Source of the DNA: Ctenosaura bakeri
Lineage: Eukaryota > Chordata > Lepidosauria > Squamata > Iguanidae
NCBI GenBank assembly: GCA_948474755.1
Contig: CAOLHI010001657.1
Span: forward strand, 186,001-250,000
DNA: 64,000 nucleotides
Reading direction: 5' to 3'
Shown: one piece after another, positions 23,152 through 34,247 of the stretch
How positions within the stretch are numbered: position 1 is the stretch's first letter
How the letters are laid out: every line of letters begins with the position of its first letter
The notes under the pieces: generated by a model
What the model saw: only the letters and a program-made list of their open reading frames with translations
The model's database searches: none
Told to the model about the DNA's origin: nothing
Made by a program: the position numbers and the translations under genes

Positions 23152-26100
23152 CACATTTTTTGTGCATGGTGTACGATGGCAGAGAGATCCAGTCTGAGTA
23201 TTCTGCAGTCGCTAAACTTCTTGCATCACAGTGGAGTCTGAATTTTTACTGCCTTCTGTGTATGTAAGCAAACTTCTTTCTGACTGTTGGTTTGGAAATT
23301 GCTGCTACTGCCACTACATTGGTGAATGCCTCAGAAAAGGCAGTGGTGATAGGATTAGATAGTCTGAGTGATGCATAGTATCCTCTGTTCTTGTCTACCT
23401 ATCCTGACCCTTTATGATGTTTTCCCGCCTCTTTTCTTTCTGCCACTTCTGTCTCAGCTCTTCCCTAAAATATAACTAGGTTAGATTAGCAACCTGAGTA
23501 ATGTTCATATCTGAGAATGGAATTCCTATAATAAAGCCTAGTTCTCCAAGGCATTGACATTTTTGCTTCTTAATTAAGATCTCTAACTGCTGCATGCAGT
23601 CTCTGTTATATGTATCAGTGGAATCTGTAATTTCAATATGTCTAAGGGGCAATTTTGGCCCTTCCAGAACCTGCTATAGGCTGCACTTCCTCTGAAAATG
23701 AGGTTTTTCTGCATTATTCCCCAACATCAAAAGTGGCCAGAAATTCACTGATAACTTTGAAACAAGTCTGCCCACTCTATCCTCCCTAAACTAAATTTTA
23801 GTAGCTAAAACAGGCCCTATGCCTTCTCTAGAGAATAACCACATTCGCTGGAGTCTTCTAGGACCAGCAGATTTTTCTTTTTAAACAGCAGCAAAAAATG
23901 GTATTCATGAAAGCATGCATGTCCAGGGCACAAAAACAGCCAGGAGGTCTTTGTATTGCCCATCCCTATCCTGGATTAGGAGTTCCTGGTGGTGTAAGAA
24001 ATTCCCAAATCAAAAAGCTGTTAGCCTAAATATTAATGTTATCAAACATTAGTGTTATCGATAATTTTTACTTACTTTCCTTTAATGGCCTAAGCCTGTG
24101 CCAGCAGGTTCAAAATTAATAAACAAGACAAGCCTGGTCTTGTCCAGAGAGAGCCATACTAGGATGGGTCTCTGTGTAGGAATTACACTGGTTCAGCTCA
24201 GTTCATGTGCTGGGGCTCTGAAAAACAACTATTTTGTGTATGTTGTGGTTTCCTTGTTGGGGGTGTTTAATTTCTAAAATGAGATGCAGGAGTTGATTCC
24301 TGCCAAAAAAAAAAAAAATCACATCCTCTGAGGTGGAAGTCCTGCCTCTTAATCCCAGCTGTGTGAAGACAGATTTGTGACCATTCAGTGGTTAGGAGGA
24401 GACCTTCTTAGCACGTGCTCTGAGGCTTAATCACATTTATCATTGATATTTTGTTCCAGGTCTAGTTACAAAGGCTCCCCTTGTCTCCATGGAGTTTGAG
24501 AAAAGTTATTGTCATGCCATACACAAATGAACTCCTGAGGCTTCTTTGGATAGAGGAGGGGAATCTCTGAATTTCATGGTCAATGTGGATTGCCAGTCGT
24601 CATCCTTCACTGAGATGAAGAAAGTTATTCATTCTCTCCAAATAGTGGAACAGTGTCTGAGGCAGGGCCAGCCACTGTAGGGTTGTATGTGAATGGGAGT
24701 TGGTGAAGGCAGATAATTATTTAAAGGAATTTGAGAAACATAACTTGCTTCCACTTTTAGCCTTTGAAAGTCAACAGAAGAACCACAAGATGGCATCAAA
24801 ACCACAGATTCAGGGTGGGAAAGGCCCACTCAATGAGGAAAAACATCTGAAGGGGAAAAGACTGCTTGTGACATGGCTTTGCCAGCTAGTCACTCTGACC
24901 TGGATTACATAAACTGGCCTTTCCAAGCTTGGGCCCCCAAATACTGTTAGGCTAGAACTTCCATCATCCCTGATCATATCCCTGCTGGCTGTGGATGCTT
25001 CCATCCAAAGCATTTAAACACAAGCCCTCTGCCACCATTGCTGCTGCTACTGTTTTCTTAAGATTTGATTTCATCCAAGCAAAGTCAAGACATCACCAGC
25101 CAACACTGGCAGAGGGGTGTGTGCTTGTTTATTTAATGTGTATATACACATACAAATCTTCCAGATCCCCTGCAAGCTTCAGCTCAGCATGTGGGAATGC
25201 TTAAGGAGCGAGAAAAATTAGGCTTCCTGCCTTGTAATTAGGGTAACTGAGGCTCAGGACTTGCCTTTTTTTTTTAGTGCATAGCCCTTAATCACCTGGA
25301 GGCCATAATGTCTGGGTGGGTCAGTGGAAGGGATCCTGCTCCCCAGTCTTGCTCCCTTGAAGTTTATAGCAGGCTTGAAGAGCGCAGGTTTCATTCTACA
25401 CTGAGAATAATATCTTTATGTAAGTGGTACCTCTATGAGACCAGAACTTATAGGAAGTTATGGGACAGAAGTAAAAACTGCGGATTTACATGGATAGTCA
25501 GATCAATTTTGATCCCAGTTCAGGACAGCCAAGTGTAGTCCACTTCTGCCTGGACTGATCCAGAAGTAGTCTGCTTCAAACTGAATCCAGACCCCAAGGC
25601 ATGATTTGGAAGTGGGTGAGGTTGATGCTTTCTGCTGGTGATTATGGGAAATACAAAAGTGGTCAAAACTTTTTATTATCCTGTGGGAAAGGAGGGTCTA
25701 CTGATCTGGGAAGAGCTGACCCAGATCAACATACTATCCATGCTCAGCATAAAAAGAACCTTCATGGTAATTAACAATGTTCCAGTTTAGTCACCCCTTA
25801 AGAGAGAATAAAGAGGTGCAGGGGGGTTGCGCAAGAGCAATCTTTCCTTTTGCAGGTTATCTAAAAAAAAACATTTAGTCTCTCTCTCTCTCTCTCTGCT
25901 CCTTTTGGTCCATTGCTATGAACATAACAGCCTAGAGATAGTCCTAAGTATCAAGTCTGCAGAATTTCAAGAAACCTGTGTCAGTTGAAGTGGAAGGGGA
26001 GTTCTAAAATATTTGGGGAGATTATGCATTTCCCTTTCCCTCCCCCATTTTTGAGGTATTTTGTATGGAAATTGCAGATATCCAAGCAGTGTCTGCAGGC

Positions 26101-28349
26101 CAGAAAGAGGTAGTTTCAGAAGGATAAGGATGTGGGCTATTAAGTGTTGGTGCTTGAAAACTAATTTAAGGCTTTCTATAAAGTGAAGCATGGTGGCAAA
26201 GCACAGAGATTTGAGAGTTTCGTATAAAACGTATCCAATGATGAGAAGATGGATCTGTCAGATAGTCAACCACATTCCCTACCTTTCTCGTCTTGGGTTT
26301 TTCCACAGAAAATTCACTACTGTGGGTATCATTCTGCCTTTCTAAAACAAAGCTCTGATGAGACTACAGCTGCATTGGGTTAGCTTCAGCAGGTGGGAAA
26401 GGAGGACCCAATTTGTCTCAACCTGATAAAAAGAGGCTTATGTAACCAAAAAAGTTCTGCCATGCGCAAGAGTCTGAGCCACCTCATTCTGTTATCAACT
26501 GGAGGGAGTCTAATGCTTTAGCCAAATTATTTTAGCAGATGTTAATAAATATGAATTCAATTTTTATATTTAGCCACATTGTCTTCATAATAAAAATTAG
26601 CATTGTGACAAAAATCCTCTTGAGCAGGTTAGCTAGAGCAGAGATGAGAAATGTTACTGTTTTGATTTATAGTTCTCTAGAGTTCCTTAATGCTGGCTGG
26701 CAAATTCTGGAAGCTGTAGTCTAAACTCTGCTTCAGACAGCTGTGTTTCCAGTGTAAGAGACTTTTATCCCAATCCCCTTCATGTTTGCCAAAGTGCATG
26801 TCCTGTTGTGCTCAATGGGCTTGAATTACATGTAAATATACTCATGATTTCTTCCTTAAACCAATGCTGAACACAGAAACCAAACTGCTCTACATAACTG
26901 GTAGAAAATAAGTCTAGCAAAATCCAGAAACGGTGTAACCCTAGTCTGAAATGTGGGAGTCAATATTCTGATTGCAGTTAAAGGAATGGTTCTTTGGACA
27001 TTCTGTTTTGCTCAGTCAAGATTGCCAGTAAAAGATTTCTATTAGTGGACTGACACATCCCATAGGTTTTCCAAAGCCACAGGCTGCAATATTTAGCTGA
27101 TAATAATAACTTGATTGCTGTCCCAAGGCTTCCAAAGGTGCTCAGTATTTCTTGCCACCATCCAGCAAAACAGCTGAAAACACAGAGCACAATGTTCAAG
27201 CAATGCCACAAAGTGCTTAGCCCCAAAGGCTTCAAAGAACAGAACCCCACTGCTATTATCTTAGATCAAAATAACTTTGTTCTGTGGGGAATGCGTGTCC
27301 AGGATAGATTACTGGAGTTTGTGCAAGTGTGACCAAGATGAAAGTTGCCTTTTTTCCTCCTAGGGAGCTATTTTAGAACAAACAGTGGCCCATGTACACT
27401 TGACATGGACAGGGGGTGGGGAAGCAAACCCAGAAAATTACAGGGCTGTATGCTACGCCACAAGCCCAGCCTTTAAATGTAACCAGGACTATAATAATGG
27501 GTCAGCCTCAGAAGAATGCTAACCAGGGGCTGTGAACCAATAGGCATTTAGTAGAACATCATCCGAGAAATCCCAAATGGCAAAGCAAGCCAGAACAGCC
27601 CTTGAGTGTGTGATATCTGAGTGATTTTCTGTCTCCATATTTATACCATGTCAGAAATGCATATATAATATGGTGACACTTTTGCGATAATACAGTTGGA
27701 CCTATCTTGTATTTATGTTTCCTGTTCCTGAAGATAAAAAAATGATGAGTTAACACCTTAAAGCAACTGTGTGATTAATGTAAACAAATCCTGAGTAATA
27801 ATATTTTTGGAATGTGTGGAAATAGTGACCACCAGGGTCTGTGTGACAAATCACAGCAAATTGTCTCCTGCAAAGCAGCCTTCCACTGCCTGACACTTTT
27901 CAGATGTGTCTGTCTACAATTCCCACCACTCGTAGCCAGCATACCCAATTGCTAAGATGGCTGGAGATGATGAAAGTTGGAGATCAAGCCAGCTGGAAAA
28001 GCATCAGGTTGGGAAGATCACCTCCAGAGCCCTGTTTGTGCTGCCTCTCCTTGGTCCAGTCTGGAAATGGGTTTGTTCATCAGGGGACTTTGTTAAACAG
28101 GAAGAGCGTGTTCTGACTTGATCTAGTTAAAAAACATTGTATCACAAAGACAGAATTACACTGCAGTGATAACCCCTTGTTATGTGGGCCTTGAGCACCT
28201 TTTTGAGTAGTGGCAGCAAGCAGGTTACATATAGACCCTCAAAATATAGATTGGGGCTTAGCCTATGCCTCATATTGCCTTCCCAAACTGGAAGGCAAGC
28301 TGAGGGGTGATGGGAAGCCCTTCCAATCCCTAGTGATGCATTTCTTAAG
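23152..28349. other. PGGHG 3' UTR and intergenic stretch before the DIRS element
   Basis: No gene recognised. It contains an A-run near 24305-24319, a (TC)n run at about 25878-25897, and short acaactcccagaatc-type MITE remnants near 24940-25010, 26625-26735 and 27890-27950. Confidence 0.5.
23530..23535 (+). terminator. PGGHG: Probable PGGHG polyadenylation signal
   Basis: AATAAA lies 379 nt after the PGGHG stop codon and is the first canonical hexamer on this strand in the 3' flank. Use is inferred. Confidence 0.6.
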
Positions 28350-28509
28350 GTTCTTCTTCGTGGTCTCTGTGCCTTCATACACTAGGAGCTTTAGCGCCTG
28401 CGCGGTAGCGTTCGGAAACTTCTAGAGCTTGTTCGCTTGGCGGGAACCCCTCCCCCACGCCGGTACTGCGCATGCTCCTCCCGCCGAGCAACGGTCTCTC
28501 CTCAGTTCT
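28350..28509 (+). repeat. DIRS left inverted terminal repeat
   Basis: Positions 28376-28509 are the exact reverse complement of 34063-34196 (134 bp, no mismatch seen). The outermost 26 bp (gttcttcttcgtggtctctg and on) are left-specific and reappear inverted in the internal complementary region. Confidence 0.93.
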
Positions 28510-28681
28510 TTCTCGTCCGCCGCCGCGTACGGAAGTTTCTTCAGTTTGTTCCTCTCACGTTGTGCTTGGCTTGCTGTTTTTCACGGTTTTACGGACTTTC
28601 GGACTGTCTTTGACCTCTCTTTCGGACTCCCCCTTCGGTTTTTCGTCTTTTTGTATTTCGGAGTTTGGCGTTCTTCGTCTT

Positions 28682-31131
28682 ATGTCCGCGCTCTTTAAAA
28701 AGTGCGTGTCCTGCGGCCGCAAGGTTGCCCTCAACGACGGCCATAAGGAGTGTCTCTTCTGTTTGGGTGAGTCCCACAACATCCGGACTTGCCCAATTTG
28801 CCGGGATTTTACTCCCCAAACTCTCCGCAACCGCTCCGCGAGACTCAAATCTTATTGTTGGGAGCAGTCTCTGCGGGCGATAGACGAGACCTCCACTTCC
28901 AAGATGGCCGACAAGAAGACGACCACGCCATCGACGGTATCGGCGGCTGCCGTTCCGTCCACCTCGTCGGTATCGGGCTCGGTACCTGCGAAAACGCCGA
29001 TCTCGGCGCTACCGAGGATCCCGAAGCTGTCGGCGGCTGCCAAGTCAGCAAAAGGATCCTCGACGGCGAGGAAGGCTGAGGCTCCCCTTACGGAGACGCC
29101 TGCTAAAAGCGCCCTGCTCCGGACGGAGGCAAGGGCAAGGAGAAGGAGAAGAAGAAAAAGAAGAAGGAGAAGAAGCGCTCCCCGGCTGGGGACGTTCGAC
29201 CTCCTACTCCTCCTCCTACTCAGCAGCCTTCCAAAGGGCGAGGCGAGTCCGTCGATCTCTCGAAGGATGAGATCGAGGACGTTCCCCAACAGCGCCCGGA
29301 CTCGCCTGTGGCAGACCCTCCAACCCTGGTGGAGGAGCGCCACCGCCCTCTTAGCCGTCGCAGGTCGGCCGACCTGCAGCAGAGGGAGCCCTCTGCTTCT
29401 CCGGAGCGGCGTTCGACCTCCTTTAGGTCCCGGTCCTGCTCTTCCGAGCGTCCGGTGGCCTCGCCGCCTCCGAGGGAGACAAGAGAGGAACAACCTCGCT
29501 CGTCTGCCTCCAGATACACCTCGGCGTCCTACGTGGCCAGGTACGCGAGGGAATCTGAGTGGAGAGAGCGCCCGGCCTCCTATCGGTCGCATTCGCCATC
29601 GTACCGGGATCGGTACCATCGTGGCCCGAGTCGCTGGGAGACCTTCCGGAGGTCCCGGTCACCTCGTCGACAGCGCGAATCGCGCTCGCCTAGAGGGGAC
29701 GAGGCTCGGTACCGTCGACGCCGAAGCCGATCTCCGTCGGACCGCCGCTCCTTCAGCCGCTCTCCCTCTCCTCGATATCATAGGGCGAGGGAGCCTTCAC
29801 CACGGTATCGGGCGATATCGCCACCTCCTAGGGTCACGGCAACGGCGACGCGCCCTACGGAGTCGGTGGTGACTGAGCGGGCTACGACGACGTCAGCCTG
29901 CCAGACTACCCCGGTCACCACCAAGAGGGTGAAGTCAGTGGTCAGCCATCCCAAGCGGGACGCTGCTGCTACCACCGCCCCGGCTGCGGAGAAGCCTAGG
30001 AAGGCAACACCTGCGGCGACGAAGGAGCCGGAAAGCGAGCGGCGAGAGGACTCACCGAGCTCGGAGTCGTACGACTCGAGCGCGGAGTCAGAGGTGTCTG
30101 AGGCGGCCTCACAGGAGTCTCCTCCGCTGGGATTCGGGGACCCGATCCCAGATTCTGCTCCAGAGGACGTCCACCAGTTCTCTGCGATGCTGCTCCGCAT
30201 GGCCACTACCCTCGGCCTTAAGATCGCCGATGCGGAGCCGGAGGACGACGATCCAGCCTTCTCCGTCTTCGAGGAGAAGCGACCTTCCACGGCCCCGCTG
30301 CCTCTCCTGCCCCGGGTATCCAGACTGGTGAAGGCCGCCTGGGATAGACCGGCCTCGGCTCAGCCGATACCGCAGCGGTTAGAACACCTCTACAGGGTGC
30401 AGAAGGATAACGCCGGTTATCTCTTTAATCACCCTGTACCGAACTCTGTGGTCGTCGAGTCGGCACAGACAAAGGGCTCCGGCAGGCAACATACCACCCC
30501 GCCGGACAAGGAGGGCAGGAAGTTGGACGCCTACGCAAGGAGGTTCTATTCAGCTGCCTCCTTGCAGATCAGGCTGTCCAACACTCAGGCTTGCCTCGCG
30601 GCATACCTGAAAAAAGTGCTCGATCGCCTGCAACCGGCGATGGAGGCGGTACCGGAGGACATCCGCCAAGCCTCCTCCGTGATCTTCAATGAGGCTATCT
30701 CCATCGCTCGGCACCAGATGGCCTCCTCCCGGCACGCAGTGGAGATCGCCTCCCGGGTCATGGCGGGATCCGTCGGCCTTCGCCGCCATGCTTGGCTGCG
30801 ACCGGCCGACATCCAGGAGGACACCAGAAGGAGGATTGAAGATCTCCCCTTCGACGGTGAAGGCCTATTCAATTCGTCCACAGACGAAGCTTTGGACAAT
30901 CTTGTCAAGGCGAGACTGACCGCAAAAAAGATCGGGCTGCAGCTGGCCACGCAGGCCCGCAGGGCCTCCACCTTCCGCCCATCCTGGCGACGATCCTCCA
31001 CCTCGTCGTTCCAGCGTTCGGCCCAGTCTGGACAGTCGAGACCGTCCTCCGGCTCATCGGCCAGACGCATGATTAGGCGGCGCCCGGCTTCGTCGAAGAA
31101 GTCCTCCTCCGAGACAAAGTCTCGGTTTTGA
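28682..31131 (+). pseudogene. DIRS gag-like ORF1 with a one-base frameshift
   Basis: From the ATG at 28682 the reading starts with a Cys/His cluster (KKCVSCGRKV, CLFCLGESH, CPICRDFTP) typical of the vertebrate DIRS gag N-terminus. It continues in that frame to about 29111-29127. There the coding frame moves by one base, best explained by a lost C in the CCC run. The downstream frame has a Lys/Glu-rich tract, a long Arg/Ser domain (about 29560-29800, RSRSPRRQRESRSPRG and similar) and the conserved C-terminal gag part (YLFNHPVPNSVVVESA, LPFDGEGLF). The stop is at 31129-31131. It binds nucleic acid by inference. An upstream ATG at 28472 in the same frame lies inside the terminal repeat and is less likely. 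Confidence 0.85.
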
Positions 31132-31132
31132 C

Positions 31133-31792
31133 GTGCCTGGCAGGACCCACCAATACCCACTCTTCAGCCTACCATCAGCGCTCGGAGACCGACCGACTCT
31201 CGCTCGACACCTAGCGGAGTGGCAATGTGTCACTACGGACTCTTGGGTGCTTTCCATCGTCCGTCTTGGCTACGCCATCGAGTTTCTCGATATTCCTCCT
31301 CGAGGCGTTTACTACTCCACGCCGTCGAGTCCGGCCCTCCTGGAAGAGATCCAATCCCTCCTCCAGAAAGGGGCGATCGAGCGGCTCCCGCAAGAGGCCA
31401 AGACCACCGGCTTCTTCTCCAGGTACTTCACGGTACCGAAAGCCGACGGTACCCTCCGGCCGATCCTAGACCTCAGAGGGGTGAACTACTACATCCGCCC
31501 CAAAAGGTTCAAGATGGTCACGATACCGTCGATCCTGCCCTTCCTACATCGAGGGGACTGGTTCGCCTCCATCGATCTCCGAGACGCATACTTCCATATC
31601 GCCATTCGCCCGCAGCACAGACGGTACCTCCGCTTCGCAGTCGACGACACCTGTTACCAGTACAAGGTGCTGCCGTTCGGACTCTCGACTGCCCCAAGGG
31701 TCTTCACCAAGTGCATGGCCCCGGTGGTATCCTACCTGCGGACGAAGGGCGCTTCCGTCTTTACCTACCAGAGTCTCGAGCACAAACCTTGA
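31133..31792 (+). pseudogene. DIRS reverse transcriptase, catalytic block deleted
   Basis: The fingers and early palm are clear: KADGTLRPILDLRGVNYY, SIDLRDAYFHIAI with the first catalytic Asp, and YKVLPFGLSTAPRVFTK. After ASVFTY the expected YxDD block and thumb start are missing and the frame closes at 31792. Sequence resumes in another frame at about 31789 (LIRAAAHARTAPTLS). A loss in the order of 150-250 nt compared with usual DIRS enzymes is inferred; the exact size needs a family alignment. The first in-frame initiator-like codon is a GTG, so expression probably relies on the gag frame. Confidence 0.85.
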
Positions 31793-32862
31793 TCCGGGCC
31801 GCCGCTCATGCTCGTACGGCCCCGACGTTATCTGCGAGAAGCGTCCAGCAGCTCTTGGGCTACATGGCTGCGACGACCGCTGTGACATATCTCGCCAGGC
31901 TGAGAGCAAGACCTCTTCAACACTGGTTCGTCCGCATATTCGACCCCCTGCGAGACGAACAGACACTCCGACTGCAGCTGCCGGGAGACGTCCGCTCATC
32001 CCTCCGATGGTGGCAGTCGCGATGCAATCTCATGTCGGGGATGCCTTTCCAACAGCCGACACCGAAGGTGACGGTAACGACCGACGCCTCCCTGTATGGA
32101 TGGGGTGCCCACTGCGGCGATCTCAGAGTCCGCGACAGATGGACCGACGACGAGACCGCTCTCCATATCAACGCGCTGGAGCTGCTCGCCGTCTGGAAAG
32201 CCCTACGGGCGTTCCGCCATGCCGTGGCGGGGCGCACGGTCCTGATTCTGACGGACAACACCACCGCTGTCTGCTACATCAACAGACAAGGTGGGACTCA
32301 TTCCACGACCCTGCTCGACATCGCGCTCGACCTGTGGGAATGGTGCATTCGCCTGCACACGCATCCCGTGGCGGTTCACCTGGCCGGGCAGGAGAACACC
32401 ACGGCAGACGCCCTCAGCAGGGACACCTCATCCCATCACGAATGGTCTCTCTCCGGAGAGGCGTTCAGACTGATTCGGGACCGCTGGGGCGAACCATCGA
32501 TCGACCTCTTCGCGACCAGGGAAAACGCGAAGTGTCGCCGATTCTGTTCCAGAGCGGGCCACGATCGCGCCTCCATCGGGGACGCTTTCCAGTTTCCGTG
32601 GACCGGGGAACTCCTCTACGCGTTCCCGCCGTTCCCGCTGCTCGGCCGGACGATATCGAAGATCCTCGCCGACCGAGCCGACGCGATCCTGGTAGCCCCG
32701 TACTGGCCGAGGCAACATTGGTTCGCACCCCTGCTACAAGCCGCACGAGACGACCTGCTCCGGTTGCCACCGACACCGGACCTGCTCTCCCACTCCGGCG
32801 GCCGAGTCCTCCATCCGGACCTGCCACGCCTGGCCCTCCATGCCTGGAGGATATCGCACTAG
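31789..32862 (+). CDS. DIRS RNase H and DAM-like domain (open fragment)
   Basis: This open stretch starts with a connection piece (SVQQLLGYMAATTAVTYLAR) and has the four RNase H acidic positions: TTDASLYGWGAH, HINALELLAVW, LTDNTTAVCYINRQGG and HLAGQENTTADALSRD. A second domain, often called DAM-like methyltransferase in DIRS elements, follows: SIDLFATRENAKC, DAFQFPW, YAFPPFPLL and LVAPYWPRQHWF. It ends at 32862, overlapping the recombinase frame. It is read in frame 1 while the reverse transcriptase is in frame 2, a consequence of the deletion. Confidence 0.85.
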   Translation: MIRAAAHARTAPTLSARSVQQLLGYMAATTAVTYLARLRARPLQHWFVRIFDPLRDEQTLRLQLPGDVRSSLRWWQSRCNLMSGMPFQQPTPKVTVTTDASLYGWGAHCGDLRVRDRWTDDETALHINALELLAVWKALRAFRHAVAGRTVLILTDNTTAVCYINRQGGTHSTTLLDIALDLWEWCIRLHTHPVAVHLAGQENTTADALSRDTSSHHEWSLSGEAFRLIRDRWGEPSIDLFATRENAKCRRFCSRAGHDRASIGDAFQFPWTGELLYAFPPFPLLGRTISKILADRADAILVAPYWPRQHWFAPLLQAARDDLLRLPPTPDLLSHSGGRVLHPDLPRLALHAWRISH

Positions 32863-33875
32863 ACGATCCCGTGCTCGGTACCGTCCTCGTCGCGGCCAGG
32901 AAGGAATCCACCCGTCGCAACTATCAATACAAGTGGCGACGCTTCCTGACCTTCGCTAACGAGAGGAGTGAGCCGGTATCGCCCGCGGGGCTCTCGACCG
33001 TCCTGCACTTCCTCCTGCACCTCCGGCAACAGGGCCTGGCGTTTCCATCCCTGAAGGTGTATCTCTCCGCGATCGTGGCATACCAACCGCCACGATCTGC
33101 TGCCTCGGCCTTCTTCAGGAACGATACCGTTAAGCGGTTCCTGAAAGGACTTCATCATCTCTACCCGCCGGTATCGCCGCCGCTACCGCCGTGGTCCCTC
33201 TCGCTGGTGCTCTCGCAGCTGACGAAGCCGCCCTTCGAGCCAATGGCGACCTCGGATGACAGGCTCCTGACAATGAAAACTGCCTTCCTGGTAGCGGTGA
33301 CCTCAGCGAGGCGAGCGGGTGAGATCACAGCTCTTCGTTCCGATGAGCCCTTCACGGTCTTCCACAGGGACAAGGTGGTCCTGAGACCTGACATCTCGTT
33401 CCTGCCAAAGGTGGTGTCCAGTTTCCATCTCAACCAGGACATCATCCTGCCTGCCTTCTTCCTGAACCCGACGACACCGTTGGAGCGGTCCCTCCACTCC
33501 CTGGACGTGCGTCGGGCATTGGCTTTCTACAAGGACAGGACTGCTTCCTTCCGACAGACGCCGCATCTCTTTGTTTGCTATGGGCGACGTCGGAAGGGCC
33601 TAAAAGTGTCCACCCAGCGCTTCTCCAAGTGGGTGGTGAGGACTATTGAACTGGCGTATGAGCTCGCGAGGAAGCCTCCGCCAGTCCTGCTTCGAGCCCA
33701 CTCCACCAGAGCTGTGGCTACTTCTGCGGCCCTCCTGCGAGGAGTTGACCTGCATGAACTCTGCCGTGTGGCGACCTGGTCCCAACCATCGACCTTCGTG
33801 CGCCACTACAGGCTCGACTGCCGGTCGCGCAGAGATGCCCGGTTTGGACGTGAGGTGTTGGCTTCCGTGCTGTAG
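32820..33875 (+). CDS. DIRS tyrosine recombinase, apparently intact
   Basis: It would integrate the circular DNA copy. An N-terminal SAM-like core-binding part (ARKESTRRNYQYKWRRFLTF, LKVYLSAIVAYQPP) precedes the catalytic domain. There the active-site set is visible: Arg in SARRAGEITALRS, His-x-x-Arg in RAHSTRAVATSAAL, and Tyr in STFVRHYRLD near the end. The frame is open upstream to 32007, but no ATG lies close to the domain start, so the start given is approximate and translation by frameshift or internal entry is likely. The stop is at 33873-33875. No damage was seen. Confidence 0.88.
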   Translation, partial: PATPGPPCLEDIALDDPVLGTVLVAARKESTRRNYQYKWRRFLTFANERSEPVSPAGLSTVLHFLLHLRQQGLAFPSLKVYLSAIVAYQPPRSAASAFFRNDTVKRFLKGLHHLYPPVSPPLPPWSLSLVLSQLTKPPFEPMATSDDRLLTMKTAFLVAVTSARRAGEITALRSDEPFTVFHRDKVVLRPDISFLPKVVSSFHLNQDIILPAFFLNPTTPLERSLHSLDVRRALAFYKDRTASFRQTPHLFVCYGRRRKGLKVSTQRFSKWVVRTIELAYELARKPPPVLLRAHSTRAVATSAALLRGVDLHELCRVATWSQPSTFVRHYRLDCRSRRDARFGREVLASVL

Positions 33876-33912
33876 GACCTGACCCGCCGTCCGACCGGTA
33901 AGCTACACAGTC

Positions 33913-34008
33913 TCCTAGTGTATGAAGGCACAGAGACCACGAAGAAGAAGAACAGGTTGCTTACCTGTAACTGTGGTTCTTCGAGTGGTCATCTGTGCCA
34001 TCATACAC
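33913..34008 (+). repeat. DIRS internal complementary region
   Basis: The left half (ctcctagtgtatgaaggcac and on) is the inverse of the extreme left end. The right half (aacaggttgcttacctgtaa to tgccatcatac) is the inverse of the extreme right end at 34190-34247. It thus carries the sequence of the circle junction. It contains one extra AAG unit (33941-33953) compared with the genomic left end. Confidence 0.92.
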
Positions 34009-34062
34009 ACCCGCCCTTCCTCCCCTCTTTCTCAGGTCCCTGTAGGTTCTACGGCGGACGAC

Positions 34063-34247
34063 AGAACTGAGGAGAGACCGTTGCTCGGCGGGAGGAGCAT
34101 GCGCAGTACCGGCGTGGGGGAGGGGTTCCCGCCAAGCGAACAAGCTCTAGAAGTTTCCGAACGCTACCGCGCAGGCGCTAAAGCTCCTAGTGTATGATGG
34201 CACAGATGACCACTCGAAGAACCACAGTTACAGGTAAGCAACCTGTT
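34063..34247 (+). repeat. DIRS right inverted terminal repeat
   Basis: 34063-34196 is the exact inverse of the left repeat. The outer 51 bp to the terminal GTT are right-specific and match the internal complementary region without mismatch. Confidence 0.93.

Larger units (their letters stand above)
28350..34247 (+). mobile_element. DIRS-type tyrosine-recombinase retrotransposon, structurally complete, coding-defective
   Basis: The order is left inverted terminal repeat, gag, reverse transcriptase, RNase H, DAM-like domain, tyrosine recombinase, internal complementary region, right inverted repeat. GTT sits at each extreme end (28350-28352 and 34245-34247). Flanks show no longer target duplication, as expected for recombinase-mediated insertion. 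The element is much richer in G+C and CpG than its surroundings. Gag carries one frameshift, and the reverse transcriptase has lost its YxDD region, so this copy cannot replicate on its own. Identical terminal repeats argue that it inserted recently. Confidence 0.93.

Noticed and set aside
28472..28681. Start of DIRS gag at the ATG 28472
   Set aside because: It would place coding within the inverted terminal repeat; the ATG at 28682 directly precedes the conserved Cys/His cluster.
28852..29619. 255-residue open frame on the minus strand, with other long frames around it
   Set aside because: It is the antisense shadow of the GC-rich DIRS gag gene and has an Arg/Leu/Gly-biased composition without any known domain.
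29308..31131. A host splicing-factor-like (SR) protein
   Set aside because: The Arg/Ser region is in frame with typical DIRS gag sequence and lies between the element's terminal repeats, so it is part of the retrotransposon.
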